A stretch of DNA of 64,000 nt, taken from contig JAIOZY010000015.1 in the NCBI GenBank assembly GCA_021740385.1, positions 16,694 to 80,693 on the forward strand, in the 5' to 3' direction. Below, one piece after another: positions 18,166-26,724 of this stretch. A program made the position numbers and the translations under genes. Under the pieces are notes generated by a model. The model was not told the DNA's origin and made no database searches. It worked only from the letters and a program-made list of their open reading frames with translations. Position 1 is the first letter of the stretch, and each line of letters begins with the position of its first letter. The DNA is from Prolixibacteraceae bacterium (lineage in GTDB: Bacteria; Bacteroidota; Bacteroidia; Bacteroidales; Prolixibacteraceae).

Positions 18166-19434
18166 TTACATTTCTGAATCTTCTTCGTTAAAAAACAGGG
18201 TGAGTTTTTCGACTACAGCTCCCCCGAAATTAAATTTTGGCCGTTTTCGCTTTTTTACAATCATATCTTCATTCAACGTGTTTTCATCGCGAAGGGCCTT
18301 CTTCAGCAAACCAAAAGCTGCCGAAAACTGCGGGCTTTCGAGCAGACTTTCCTGTTCGTTGTTCATTCTGAAAACGGGGTATCCAACCCTTACATCCATG
18401 CCCGTTTTAAACCGTACCAACTGGTTTATTTTTTCAAGTTTGGCACCTCCTCCCGTTAATACAATACCTGCACCCAGCTTATCGGCAAAACCGCTTTTCT
18501 CTATTTGAAAATAAACACTTTCAAATATCTCTTCGAGGCGTGCCTGTATAATGTAAGCGAGGCTTTTACATGAAATTTCCTTGGGTTCGAACCCGTTTAG
18601 TCCGGGTATGGTAACCACTTTGTTGGCAGGGGCAAAGTCGCCCAGTGCCTGACCCCACTTCACCTTCAGCAACTCGGCGTGGCGCAGTAAAATATTGCAA
18701 CCCTCCTTTATGTCGAAGGTTACCACATTGCCACCAAAAGGAACAACAGCCATGTAACGCAATACATTTTCGTAAAAAACGGAAACAGAAGTTGTACCGC
18801 CTCCAAAATCGACAACAACCACACCCGCCTCTTTTTCGTCTTCGGTTAATACCGATTCGGCCGAAACTACGGGTCCGGCAATGCACCTTACCAGTTCATA
18901 GCCGGCTTTTTTCAGACTCGACCTCAGTTTATTTTCGCAATTCTCGGGAGCAGCAATTAATTTGTAATTGGCAAAAAGTTGGGAGCCGGTAATTCCAATC
19001 GGGTTGAATATGCCGGCTTCGTCGTCTATTGAATACGATTGGTTGATAACATGGTAAACCTTTTCGCCGGGAAGTTGTACCGAAGCTTTCACTTCATCGT
19101 AAAGTTGCTTTATGTCGGCCTTCGTAATGATTTTACCTTCATCGATTTTTCGGGTCATTACTTTATCGACCGTTTTTAATTGTTGGCAGGAAAGGTTCAC
19201 ATAAACCTTTGCCACATCGAGGCCGGCCATTTTCGACGCTTCGTCAACGGCTTGTTTTACAGCCCGGGCTGTTTCGTCAATATTCAGTACCACACCCCGG
19301 CGCACCCCGGCCGAGGCAACCATTGAATAACCCAGAACTTCGGGCTTATCACCGGGTACCTCTTCCCCAATCAGGCATATTGTTGTGTTTGTCCCGATAT
19401 CGATTACTGCTACAATTTTGTTCTGTTCACTCAT
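18166..19434 (-). CDS. ftsA: Cell division protein FtsA
   Basis: FtsA is the actin-like ATPase that anchors FtsZ filaments to the inner membrane and recruits late division proteins. The 422-residue protein shows the phosphate-1 motif IDIGTNTTICLIG, the SHS2/1C region, phosphate-2 VVVDFGGGTTSVSVF and the adenosine motif IVLTGGGAKLEKI. The C-terminus (VVEKLTLFFNEEDSEM) is the expected amphipathic membrane-targeting segment. It follows ftsQ by 30 bases and is followed by two ftsZ genes. The resemblance of its last 14 residues to those of FtsZ2 is notable. Confidence 0.97.
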   Translation of the reverse strand: MSEQNKIVAVIDIGTNTTICLIGEEVPGDKPEVLGYSMVASAGVRRGVVLNIDETARAVKQAVDEASKMAGLDVAKVYVNLSCQQLKTVDKVMTRKIDEGKIITKADIKQLYDEVKASVQLPGEKVYHVINQSYSIDDEAGIFNPIGITGSQLFANYKLIAAPENCENKLRSSLKKAGYELVRCIAGPVVSAESVLTEDEKEAGVVVVDFGGGTTSVSVFYENVLRYMAVVPFGGNVVTFDIKEGCNILLRHAELLKVKWGQALGDFAPANKVVTIPGLNGFEPKEISCKSLAYIIQARLEEIFESVYFQIEKSGFADKLGAGIVLTGGGAKLEKINQLVRFKTGMDVRVGYPVFRMNNEQESLLESPQFSAAFGLLKKALRDENTLNEDMIVKKRKRPKFNFGGAVVEKLTLFFNEEDSEM

Positions 19435-19464
19435 AGGGGTATATTTAAAAGTTCACTGTTCATT

Positions 19465-20220
19465 CTATTTACGTGTACATACTATTTGCCTGTCGTACTT
19501 TAACGATATTTTGCTGTACCTGTCCCAACCGTTTTTCGAAAATTCCTGCCGGTAAAGCACCATCAGGTTTCGGAGTTTTGTTTCATATCCGTCAATTTTT
19601 CCAAATTCGATTGTTTGTCGCCCCAAACGCGGCACCAGCAATAACTCTTCATTTTTCAAAACATGTATTTGCTGTAACTGCGACTTCCATATTTTATGGT
19701 TGTTTATATGGTTTACAAAATCCATCAACCCGTTAGCCAGCAATTCATCGGTATAATAGCCCGACACAACAATCACATGTTTTGTTGCCGACTGTGAAAA
19801 GGGTATTTTCACCCCGTTGTTGTCGATGTAAAAAACATCGGTTCCGTTTACAATTTTCATAACCGGCTCCCGCTGATCGACAAACACGTGCAAACGGCCA
19901 TGAAACAAATTGCCTTCACCCTTATCCATTCCCTTAAAAACCTCGACACGCTTGATCCACGGGTGTTCGATCAATTTTTTTTCAATGGCTTCGGTGTTGA
20001 GGGTATCAAGCAAACAACCATTAAGGCCTTTTACCTGCTGCTTTAATTCGGCTTCAATTTCATCCGGCGTAACAAACTGGTCGCTGCTGTTTACATCAAC
20101 CACAATGTTATTGCAACGGATATTTTTCATTTCCCGGATACTAAAAGAGAGCGACACCACCATAAATATGATGAGTAGAAAAAGCCCGGCAATATGTAAT
20201 AATTGTTTTCGCTTCATCAT
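19465..20220 (-). CDS. ftsQ: Cell division protein FtsQ/DivIB-like
   Basis: This is a bitopic division protein that links early and late divisome parts through its periplasmic domains. The 251-residue protein has a short cytoplasmic start (MMKRKQ), one membrane segment (LLHIAGLFLLIIFMVVSL), then a POTRA-like domain (INRCNNIVVDVNS-type strand, EIEAELKQQVKGLNG) and the beta domain (IKRVEVFKG, RLHVFVDQREPVMKI, VFYIDNNGVKIPF). Bacteroidota FtsQ is poorly conserved, and the position between murC and ftsA supports the call. The start overlaps the murC stop by four bases (ATGA); a second ATG follows at once. Confidence 0.9.
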   Translation of the reverse strand: MMKRKQLLHIAGLFLLIIFMVVSLSFSIREMKNIRCNNIVVDVNSSDQFVTPDEIEAELKQQVKGLNGCLLDTLNTEAIEKKLIEHPWIKRVEVFKGMDKGEGNLFHGRLHVFVDQREPVMKIVNGTDVFYIDNNGVKIPFSQSATKHVIVVSGYYTDELLANGLMDFVNHINNHKIWKSQLQQIHVLKNEELLLVPRLGRQTIEFGKIDGYETKLRNLMVLYRQEFSKNGWDRYSKISLKYDRQIVCTRK

Positions 20221-21602
20221 TTTAAAAACCTACTGGTTAAAAACTCGCATAAGGGCGAGGCCAAACGGTCGATATTTCCTGCCCCCATGGTTATGAGCAC
20301 GTCAAATTCACGCTTTTCAATTTCATTTAATGCATTATCGAGCGGGCATAGTGTTTTATTGTGGTTGTTCATCTTATTCATGATCAGCTCCGACGTAATC
20401 CCGGGTATGGGTTCTTCCCTTGCCGGATAAATGTCGAGTAAAATTATTTCATCAAGTTTGTCGAGGTTTTGGGCAAAGCCATCGGCAAAATCCCTGGTAC
20501 GAGTGTAAAGATGGGGCTGGAAAACCCCCAACACTTTTTTACCCGGATAAAGTTCTTTAACCGATTCAATTGCCGCCTTTAGCTCATTGGGGTGGTGTGC
20601 ATAATCATCGATGTATACCACTTCGTCGGTTTTAAAACGGATGTCGAACCGTCGTTCTACCCCCTTATAATGCTTAACAGCCTCTTTCACAAGCACCGGG
20701 TCGGCCCCGGCCAAAACCGCCAAAGCCATAGCAGCTACCATGTTTTCGATATTGACACGGCCGGGGTATTGCATGCACACGTTGGTAATAACCATACCGG
20801 GAGCAACAAAATCGAACCGGTAATTTCCGCTTTCTATCCCGATATGGCGTGCAAAAAAGTCGGCTTCTTCATTAATTGAATAGGAATAACAGCGTCGCCC
20901 GGCCTGCAGGCTTATACCTTGAACGCCTTTTTTCAGCAACAAAACACCGTTATTTTCAACCTGGCCTGCAAAACAGTTAAACGCTTCAATTAATGCTCCG
21001 TGCCCATCATAAATATCGAGGTGATCGGCATCGGCCGATGTAATTACAGCCATTGCAGGGTACAGTTGTAAAAATGAGCGGTCGAATTCATCGGCTTCAA
21101 CCACCAGCATTGAGCCGGGTTTATCGGGAACAACCAAATTTGAATTGAAATTACGTGCTATCCCGCCCAAAAAAGCGCTTACCGGAATGCCCGACTGTGA
21201 AAGCAGCAAAGTAACCATTGCCGATACCGAAGTTTTACCGTGGGTCCCTGCAACTGCAATGCAATCCTTCCCCCGGGTAAGGACCCCCAGTAATTCACTT
21301 CGTTTCATAATTGTGTAGCCGTTTTCGGCAAAGTACCGCAATTCGCTGTGCGAAGCAGGCACTGCCGGGGTAAGGACTACCAGGGTATTGTCACGTAAAA
21401 AATGACCCGGAAGTTGATTGATGTCTTCCGTATAATGAATAGTAATACCTTCTGATTCAAGCTTACGGGTAAGGGGTGTTTCGGTAAGGTCGTATCCTGC
21501 CACTGTTTTGCCTTCGTGAACGGCATACCGTGCCAGGGCACTCATTCCAATTCCGCCTATACCCAAAAAATACAAATTCGATATGTTGTTAAAATCAATC
21601 AT
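20217..21602 (-). CDS. murC: UDP-N-acetylmuramate--L-alanine ligase
   Basis: MurC adds the first amino acid, L-alanine, to UDP-MurNAc in the cytoplasm. The 461-residue protein has a Rossmann-like N-terminal domain (FLGIGGIGMSALARYA), the ATP-binding loop VAGTHGKTSVSAM, and the ligase C-terminal domain with DDYAHHPNELKA and FQPHLYTRTRDF. Length and motifs are those of MurC, distinct from MurD and MurE in the same cluster. It overlaps murG upstream and ftsQ downstream, each by ATGA, so translation is coupled. Confidence 0.98.
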   Translation of the reverse strand: MIDFNNISNLYFLGIGGIGMSALARYAVHEGKTVAGYDLTETPLTRKLESEGITIHYTEDINQLPGHFLRDNTLVVLTPAVPASHSELRYFAENGYTIMKRSELLGVLTRGKDCIAVAGTHGKTSVSAMVTLLLSQSGIPVSAFLGGIARNFNSNLVVPDKPGSMLVVEADEFDRSFLQLYPAMAVITSADADHLDIYDGHGALIEAFNCFAGQVENNGVLLLKKGVQGISLQAGRRCYSYSINEEADFFARHIGIESGNYRFDFVAPGMVITNVCMQYPGRVNIENMVAAMALAVLAGADPVLVKEAVKHYKGVERRFDIRFKTDEVVYIDDYAHHPNELKAAIESVKELYPGKKVLGVFQPHLYTRTRDFADGFAQNLDKLDEIILLDIYPAREEPIPGITSELIMNKMNNHNKTLCPLDNALNEIEKREFDVLITMGAGNIDRLASPLCEFLTSRFLK

Positions 21603-22708
21603 TTTCTTTTTACAATGTCACACACCAGTTTTGCAATATCCGTTGCGGCATTCGGCTTTGCCAGTGTCGAAATATTTTCCGAGAGCCGCCGTTTTCTTTC
21701 TCCATCGTTAACCAGCTCCAGGGCCAGGGGTATCAGTTTTGCATGAGCTTCGCTATCGGCCACCATAATTGCCGCATCTTTTTCGGCCAGGGCCAGGGCA
21801 TTTCGTTTTTGATGGTCTTCGGCCACATTGGGCGATGGGACCAACACCGATGGTTTTTCCATCAGGCACAATTCGGAAATGGTCCCGGCCCCTGCCCGCG
21901 ATATTACCACATCGGCCAGGGCATAGGCAAGGTCCATGCGCGAAAGGAATTCAAAAATATGCAAATTGGGAATGTCCCTGTCCTTCATCCTTTCAATTAC
22001 CGATTTATAGTAGTAACTCCCTGTCTGCCAAATAACTTCTGTATCGCTTTTTTCAATAGCACTAACCGAGGCTAAAACACTTTCATTAAGGGTGCGTGCA
22101 CCCAGGCTTCCGCCAACAATAAGCAACACCCTTTTCCCCTTTTCGATGGAGAAAAAGGTGTTTGCTTCTTCTTTTCTTGTTTTCCCCAAAAGAAGGTCTT
22201 TTCTTACAGGATTTCCGGTGTGGACGATTTTCTCAGCGGGAAAGTAGCGTTCCATTTTATCGTAGGAGACACAAATTTTATCAACCCGTTTTGCCAATAA
22301 CCTATTGGTTATTCCGGCATACGAGTTTTGCTCCTGAATAAGTGTTGGAATTTTCATGTTAACTGCTACCCATAAAATCGGACCGCTGGCGTAACCGCCC
22401 ACACCTACCACAACACCGGGTTTGAATTGCTTAACCACCCGGCGCGCACTCCGCATACTTCGAGCCAAGTTGAAAAAGAACTTAATCATTTTCACCCCCG
22501 GCTTGCGGGGAAATCCCATAACTGGTAAACCAACAATATTGTATCCGGCAGCCGGCACTTTTTCCATTTCCATACGGCCCAATGCCCCCACAAACAGAAT
22601 CTCCGAACCGGGCACAAGTTCACCGATTTCATTTGCTATGGAAATAGCCGGGAAAATATGTCCCCCGGTACCGCCACCACTGATTATTATTTTAAGTTTT
22701 TCTTTCAT
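21599..22708 (-). CDS. murG: UDP-N-acetylglucosamine--undecaprenyl-PP-MurNAc-pentapeptide GlcNAc transferase
   Basis: MurG adds GlcNAc to lipid I to make lipid II at the inner face of the membrane. The 369-residue GT-B protein has the N-terminal ISGGGTGGHIFPAISIA loop, QEQNSYAGITNR, and the C-terminal donor site IVGGSLGARTLN and SRAGAGTISELCLMEKPSVLVPSP. Stop and murC start overlap by ATGA. Unlike the other junctions in the cluster, its start is separated from ftsW by 198 bases of repeat-rich spacer. Confidence 0.98.
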   Translation of the reverse strand: MKEKLKIIISGGGTGGHIFPAISIANEIGELVPGSEILFVGALGRMEMEKVPAAGYNIVGLPVMGFPRKPGVKMIKFFFNLARSMRSARRVVKQFKPGVVVGVGGYASGPILWVAVNMKIPTLIQEQNSYAGITNRLLAKRVDKICVSYDKMERYFPAEKIVHTGNPVRKDLLLGKTRKEEANTFFSIEKGKRVLLIVGGSLGARTLNESVLASVSAIEKSDTEVIWQTGSYYYKSVIERMKDRDIPNLHIFEFLSRMDLAYALADVVISRAGAGTISELCLMEKPSVLVPSPNVAEDHQKRNALALAEKDAAIMVADSEAHAKLIPLALELVNDGERKRRLSENISTLAKPNAATDIAKLVCDIVKRK

Positions 22709-22724
22709 TTGTTTCTGGTCACTG

Positions 22725-22766
22725 GATGCTCGATGTTCGATGCTGGATTTTCGATACTCGATTCTC
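22725..22766. repeat. Six tandem 7-base repeats of GAT-type units
   Basis: Six contiguous heptamers on the plus strand read GATGCTC, GATGTTC, GATGCTG, GATTTTC, GATACTC and GATTCTC. The array begins 16 bases beyond the murG start codon, inside the ftsW-murG spacer of the dcw operon. It does not look like a CRISPR or a coding repeat. Its size (42 bases) suggests a small minisatellite that may vary between strains. Confidence 0.75.
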
Positions 22767-22886
22767 CATATTTAATGCTTTCAATGTCCACTTTTTCTGT
22801 TCATTCAGTACTATTCGTTAACCCTGTTTATTCAATTCATTCCTGCCTACGTTTTAACTAGTGCAGGCAAGCAATTCATTCAGTCT

Positions 22887-22913
22887 ATTCAGTTAATTCA
22901 GTTAATTCAGTTA
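22887..22913. repeat. Three tandem 9-base repeats ATTCAGTTA at the ftsW stop
   Basis: Three perfect ATTCAGTTA units run through the end of ftsW. The repeat length is a multiple of three, so on the minus strand they encode Ile-Asn-stop repeatedly and give three in-frame TGA codons in a row. Partial units continue outward in the ftsW-murG spacer. Confidence 0.8.
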
Positions 22914-24115
22914 ATTGCCCCTACTTCGGCAAAAGCGTGGTCTTCATCCGGAAGTTCGCTCTCCGTTTCGGATACTTCTTCATCATATTTTTCGAGTTTA
23001 TTTTGATAGCTAACACGCAAAATACACCCTATTGAAATGGCTGTAAACAAGGTTGATGTACCTCCCAGGCTAACCCAGGGGAGTGGTTGCCCGGTAACAG
23101 GCAGTAACCCTGCCGACACGCCCATGTTGATGAGTGCCTGCATAACAAACATAAGCGAAAGGCCGGCTACCATAAAAGCCGGAAAGGTTCGGCGGCTTTG
23201 CTTTATGATGATACCTGCCCGGCCGGCAAAAATGATGTAAGCGAGAACAACTATAAAACTTATCCATCCGTACTCTTCAACCAAAATGGCAAAAATGAAG
23301 TCGTTGTAGGCAGCCGCCATGTGGTTGCGCACCTTACTGCCTCCGGGTCCCTGCCCCGTTTGTCCGCCACGGTATATAGCCATTTCGGCATAATCGGCCT
23401 GCGTTGTTCCCTTTTCAGATTCGGGATCACCGTGTATGTACCGGTCAATTCGGCCCCGCACCGTATTTATCCGGCCAATATCAACTTTAGGTGATAAAAA
23501 ATAGAGTCCAACTACAATTGCTGCACCGCCTAAAATGGTCAGCAACAAATATTTTAGCGGCACCCGGCCAATAAACATCAACAGCATAATGGTTGCAAAT
23601 AACAGAGTTGCCGTTGAAAAATTCGATAAAGATATGGTGAGGCAAACCACCGCCGAAACACCCAAAATCCATAAGAAAGTTTTTCGTGTTGGCTTCCGCT
23701 TACTGTCCTGGTTATTTGCAAGCAAGCGGGCCACAAACAATACCAGCGATATTTTCACCAGTTCGGCTGGCTGAAAAGAGATGAAGCCCACCCTAAACGT
23801 GCGGCCTGTTGCTTCAGTGTCTACTTTAAGCACCAGGGCCACAACCAGTAAAACAAAGGCAACCGCCAACACTATGGGCGAAAAAATTGACATGAATTTT
23901 ACCGGCACGTAATTAACAATTAGCACAATTATGCCGAAACCTGCCAACAGCAATATGAATTGCTTAAACAGGTAGAAAAAAGTATTGCCACCCATTTGGC
24001 GGTGTGCCAGCGACCCCGTTGAGCTGTAAACAATAAGCAATGAAAACAACGATAGTATAATCATTACCAGCCAAATGCCCCGGTCGCCTTTTAATATTGA
24101 AAGAAATTTTCCCAT
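22907..24115 (-). CDS. ftsW: FtsW/RodA-family septal peptidoglycan glycosyltransferase
   Basis: FtsW is a SEDS glycosyltransferase that polymerises lipid II at the septum with its cognate PBP (FtsI). The 402-residue protein has about ten membrane segments and the SEDS motifs: FQPAELVKISLVLFVA, the extracellular loop around YRGGQTGQGPGGSKV, DFIFAILVEEYGWI, and GLLPVTGQPLPWVSLGGTS near the C-terminus. A short acidic tail follows. It starts directly after the murD stop (TAAATG). The stop codon lies within a 9-base tandem repeat. Confidence 0.96.
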   Translation of the reverse strand: MGKFLSILKGDRGIWLVMIILSLFSLLIVYSSTGSLAHRQMGGNTFFYLFKQFILLLAGFGIIVLIVNYVPVKFMSIFSPIVLAVAFVLLVVALVLKVDTEATGRTFRVGFISFQPAELVKISLVLFVARLLANNQDSKRKPTRKTFLWILGVSAVVCLTISLSNFSTATLLFATIMLLMFIGRVPLKYLLLTILGGAAIVVGLYFLSPKVDIGRINTVRGRIDRYIHGDPESEKGTTQADYAEMAIYRGGQTGQGPGGSKVRNHMAAAYNDFIFAILVEEYGWISFIVVLAYIIFAGRAGIIIKQSRRTFPAFMVAGLSLMFVMQALINMGVSAGLLPVTGQPLPWVSLGGTSTLFTAISIGCILRVSYQNKLEKYDEEVSETESELPDEDHAFAEVGAIN

Positions 24116-25459
24116 TTATAAATTCCTTACGGCTTCTTTAAATTGTTTTCCACGGTCTTCATAATTATTAAACAGGTCGAAGCTGGCACAAGCCGGTGAA
24201 AGCAAAACGGCATCACCTGTCTCGGCAAGGAAATATGCCGATTTCACGGCGTGCTCCATGCTTTGGGTTTCAACAATGTTTGGCACTATACTGCTAAAAG
24301 CATTAACAATACGGCTATTGTCTTTCCCCAGGCAAACAATGGCTTTAACCTTCGACCTTACCAGCTCGTATAAATGACTGTAGTCGTTCCCCTTATCAAC
24401 ACCACCCAGAATCAGCACGGTTGGTTTTGTCATCGACTCAAGGGCGTACCATGCCGAATTGATGTTTGTTGCTTTAGAATCGTTTATAAATTCGATTCCG
24501 TGCACGGTCAGGTATTTTTCCAACCGGTGTTCCACGCCCCTGAAATCGGAGAGGCATTCCCGGATAAAATCGTTGCGAATACCTGAAATCATGCCCACGA
24601 TGGCCGCAGCCATCGAGTTGCATGCATTATGCTTGCCCTGTAAGGCCAAATCGTAAATCGACATTTCGTATGTTTTTTTATTAAACTCCAATAAAAGGCT
24701 GTCACCAACCAAACCGGCCCCGTTTCCGGGTCTCTTTCCTTTTAAGGAAAAAGGGATCAGTTGTGAAAGTATATGTCGGCTGCCTAATTCTTTTTTAATG
24801 CTTTCATCGTCATTAAAATAGATGAATACATCGTCGGGGCCCTGATTTTGAACAATCCGAAATTTCGAATTGATGTAGTTTTGCATATCATTATCGTAAC
24901 GGTCAAGATGGTCGGGTGTGATGTTCATCAGAACAGCCACGTCGGCTTTAAAATTAAACATGCCGTCAAGCTGAAAACTGCTGAGTTCAATAACGTAGAA
25001 GTCGGCGGGGGTTTCGGCAACCACCCGTGCAAAACTTTTCCCCACGTTTCCTGCCATGGCTACATTCATGCCCGCTTTTTTAAGCAAGCTGTATGTTAGC
25101 ATGGTGGTGGTGGTTTTCCCGTTACTGCCTGTTATGCAAATGGTTTTTGCATTTTTAACAAACCCTGCAGCAAATTCAATTTCGGAGATTGACCTGATGC
25201 CTTTATCGAGCAAGCGCTTAACAATGGATGCATTATCGGGTATGCCGGGACTTTTAACAAGCACATCGGCATTCAGTATGCGGGAAACGGTGTGTTCGCC
25301 TTCTTCAAAATCAATGCCCGCGGCCGCAAGTTCATTGCGAAAACCGGGCTTAATGGAACCTGCATCTGAAACAAACACATCGAACCCGTTAGCGTTGCCC
25401 AACAGCGCAGCGCCTGTACCGCTTTCACCGGCCCCCAATATGACTAATCGCTTCTTCAC
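24116..25459 (-). CDS. murD: UDP-N-acetylmuramoyl-L-alanine--D-glutamate ligase
   Basis: MurD adds D-glutamate to UDP-MurNAc-L-Ala. The 447-residue protein has an N-terminal Rossmann-like domain (LVILGAGESGTGAALL), the ATP loop CITGSNGKTTTTMLTY, HRLEKYLTVHGIEFINDSKATN, and the C-terminal GGVDKGNDY and LLSPACASFDLF. The start codon is GTG and overlaps the mraY stop by one base (TAGTG). This coupling, together with the MurD-typical LVILGAG at the N-terminus, supports the non-ATG start. Confidence 0.98.
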   Translation of the reverse strand: MKKRLVILGAGESGTGAALLGNANGFDVFVSDAGSIKPGFRNELAAAGIDFEEGEHTVSRILNADVLVKSPGIPDNASIVKRLLDKGIRSISEIEFAAGFVKNAKTICITGSNGKTTTTMLTYSLLKKAGMNVAMAGNVGKSFARVVAETPADFYVIELSSFQLDGMFNFKADVAVLMNITPDHLDRYDNDMQNYINSKFRIVQNQGPDDVFIYFNDDESIKKELGSRHILSQLIPFSLKGKRPGNGAGLVGDSLLLEFNKKTYEMSIYDLALQGKHNACNSMAAAIVGMISGIRNDFIRECLSDFRGVEHRLEKYLTVHGIEFINDSKATNINSAWYALESMTKPTVLILGGVDKGNDYSHLYELVRSKVKAIVCLGKDNSRIVNAFSSIVPNIVETQSMEHAVKSAYFLAETGDAVLLSPACASFDLFNNYEDRGKQFKEAVRNL

Positions 25460-26715
25460 TATCTGATTTTCAACAATGTTACTATACTAATCACAGCTAA
25501 CAGAAGGGCTATGATCCAAAAACGTGCAACAATTTTCGCTTCGGCAAAACCCTTTTTCTGGTAATGGTGGTGCAAGGGCGCCATGAGAAAAACCCTTTGC
25601 CCCTCGCCATATTTTCGTTTTGTATGCTTGAAATAGCTGACCTGAATTACCACCGAAAGGCTTTCTATTATGAAAATGCTGCAAAACAACGGAAGCATGA
25701 TTTCTTTACGAATAATGATTGAAAAAACGGCCAGTATGCCGCCAAGGGCAAGGCTTCCCGTGTCGCCCATAAACACCTGGGCAGGGTATGAATTATACCA
25801 AAGAAAGCCCAGGGTACTCCCAATAAAAGCTGCGATAAAAACCGAGAGCTCACCAATATTGGGTATGTACATCAGGTTCAGGTAATCGGCAATAAAAACA
25901 TGGCCGCTAACATAAGCCAGAATACCTAATGTAGCCCCGCTAATGGCCGAGGTTCCGGCCGCCAAGCCGTCGAGGCCGTCGGTAAGGTTTGTTGAATTGG
26001 ATATGAGCGTGATTATAAAAATGATCACGAGGGTGTAAAAAATCCAAACGGCCACTTTCTCCCATTTATCGGGGAGGAATTTCACAAACCATTTATAGTC
26101 CAGTTCATGGTTTTTCATGAAAGGAATGGTTGTAACCATCGATTTAACATCTTCGGTTTTATAGCTAACCTCTTGTTGCCCGGTTTCCTGGTCGACCACG
26201 ATTTGTGATACAGCGTTTCCGTCTGCATCTTTTACTTTTTCGCGTATCACAACGTCATCACTCAGGTATAGCGTAAAGGTGATAATCACACCGAGAGACA
26301 CCTGCCCCAAAACTTTAAATTTTCCGGCAAGGCCTTTTTTATCTTTTAAAAAAACCTTGATGTAATCGTCGATGAAGCCAATTAATCCCAACCATACAGT
26401 TGTAATGATCATTAACCAGATGTAGATATTGTCCAACCGGGCAAACAAGAGAGTTGGCACTAAAATAGAGGTAAGTATTATTAAACCACCCATGGTGGGC
26501 GTTCCTTTTTTTTGCATTTGTCCTTCAAGCCCAAGGTTCCGCACTTCTTCGCCTATTTGTTTTTTTTGCAACAGCCTTATAATCTGTTTACCAATAATCA
26601 TGGTAATAATGAGCGATAAAATTACCGACAATCCCGCTCTGAACGAGATATACTGCATAATGCCTATACCGGGCAGGTCCCAGTGTTCAATCCATTTATA
26701 TACGTGGTACAGCAT
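25459..26715 (-). CDS. mraY: Phospho-N-acetylmuramoyl-pentapeptide transferase
   Basis: MraY transfers phospho-MurNAc-pentapeptide to undecaprenyl phosphate, making lipid I. The 418-residue protein has about ten membrane segments and family motifs: [33 protein letters not shown] with catalytic aspartates, [12 protein letters not shown], and APLHHHYQ near the C-terminus. It is about 60 residues longer than the E. coli enzyme (360 residues). The extra length is a hydrophilic insert at about 153-215 with [18 protein letters not shown]. It follows murE by 9 bases and overlaps murD by one base. Confidence 0.98.
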   Translation of the reverse strand: MLYHVYKWIEHWDLPGIGIMQYISFRAGLSVILSLIITMIIGKQIIRLLQKKQIGEEVRNLGLEGQMQKKGTPTMGGLIILTSILVPTLLFARLDNIYIWLMIITTVWLGLIGFIDDYIKVFLKDKKGLAGKFKVLGQVSLGVIITFTLYLSDDVVIREKVKDADGNAVSQIVVDQETGQQEVSYKTEDVKSMVTTIPFMKNHELDYKWFVKFLPDKWEKVAVWIFYTLVIIFIITLISNSTNLTDGLDGLAAGTSAISGATLGILAYVSGHVFIADYLNLMYIPNIGELSVFIAAFIGSTLGFLWYNSYPAQVFMGDTGSLALGGILAVFSIIIRKEIMLPLFCSIFIIESLSVVIQVSYFKHTKRKYGEGQRVFLMAPLHHHYQKKGFAEAKIVARFWIIALLLAVISIVTLLKIR

Positions 26716-26724
26716 ATTTAACTT

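Noticed and set aside
22725..22913. CRISPR-like array in the ftsW-murG spacer
   Set aside because: The repeats are 7 and 9 bases, contiguous and without spacers.
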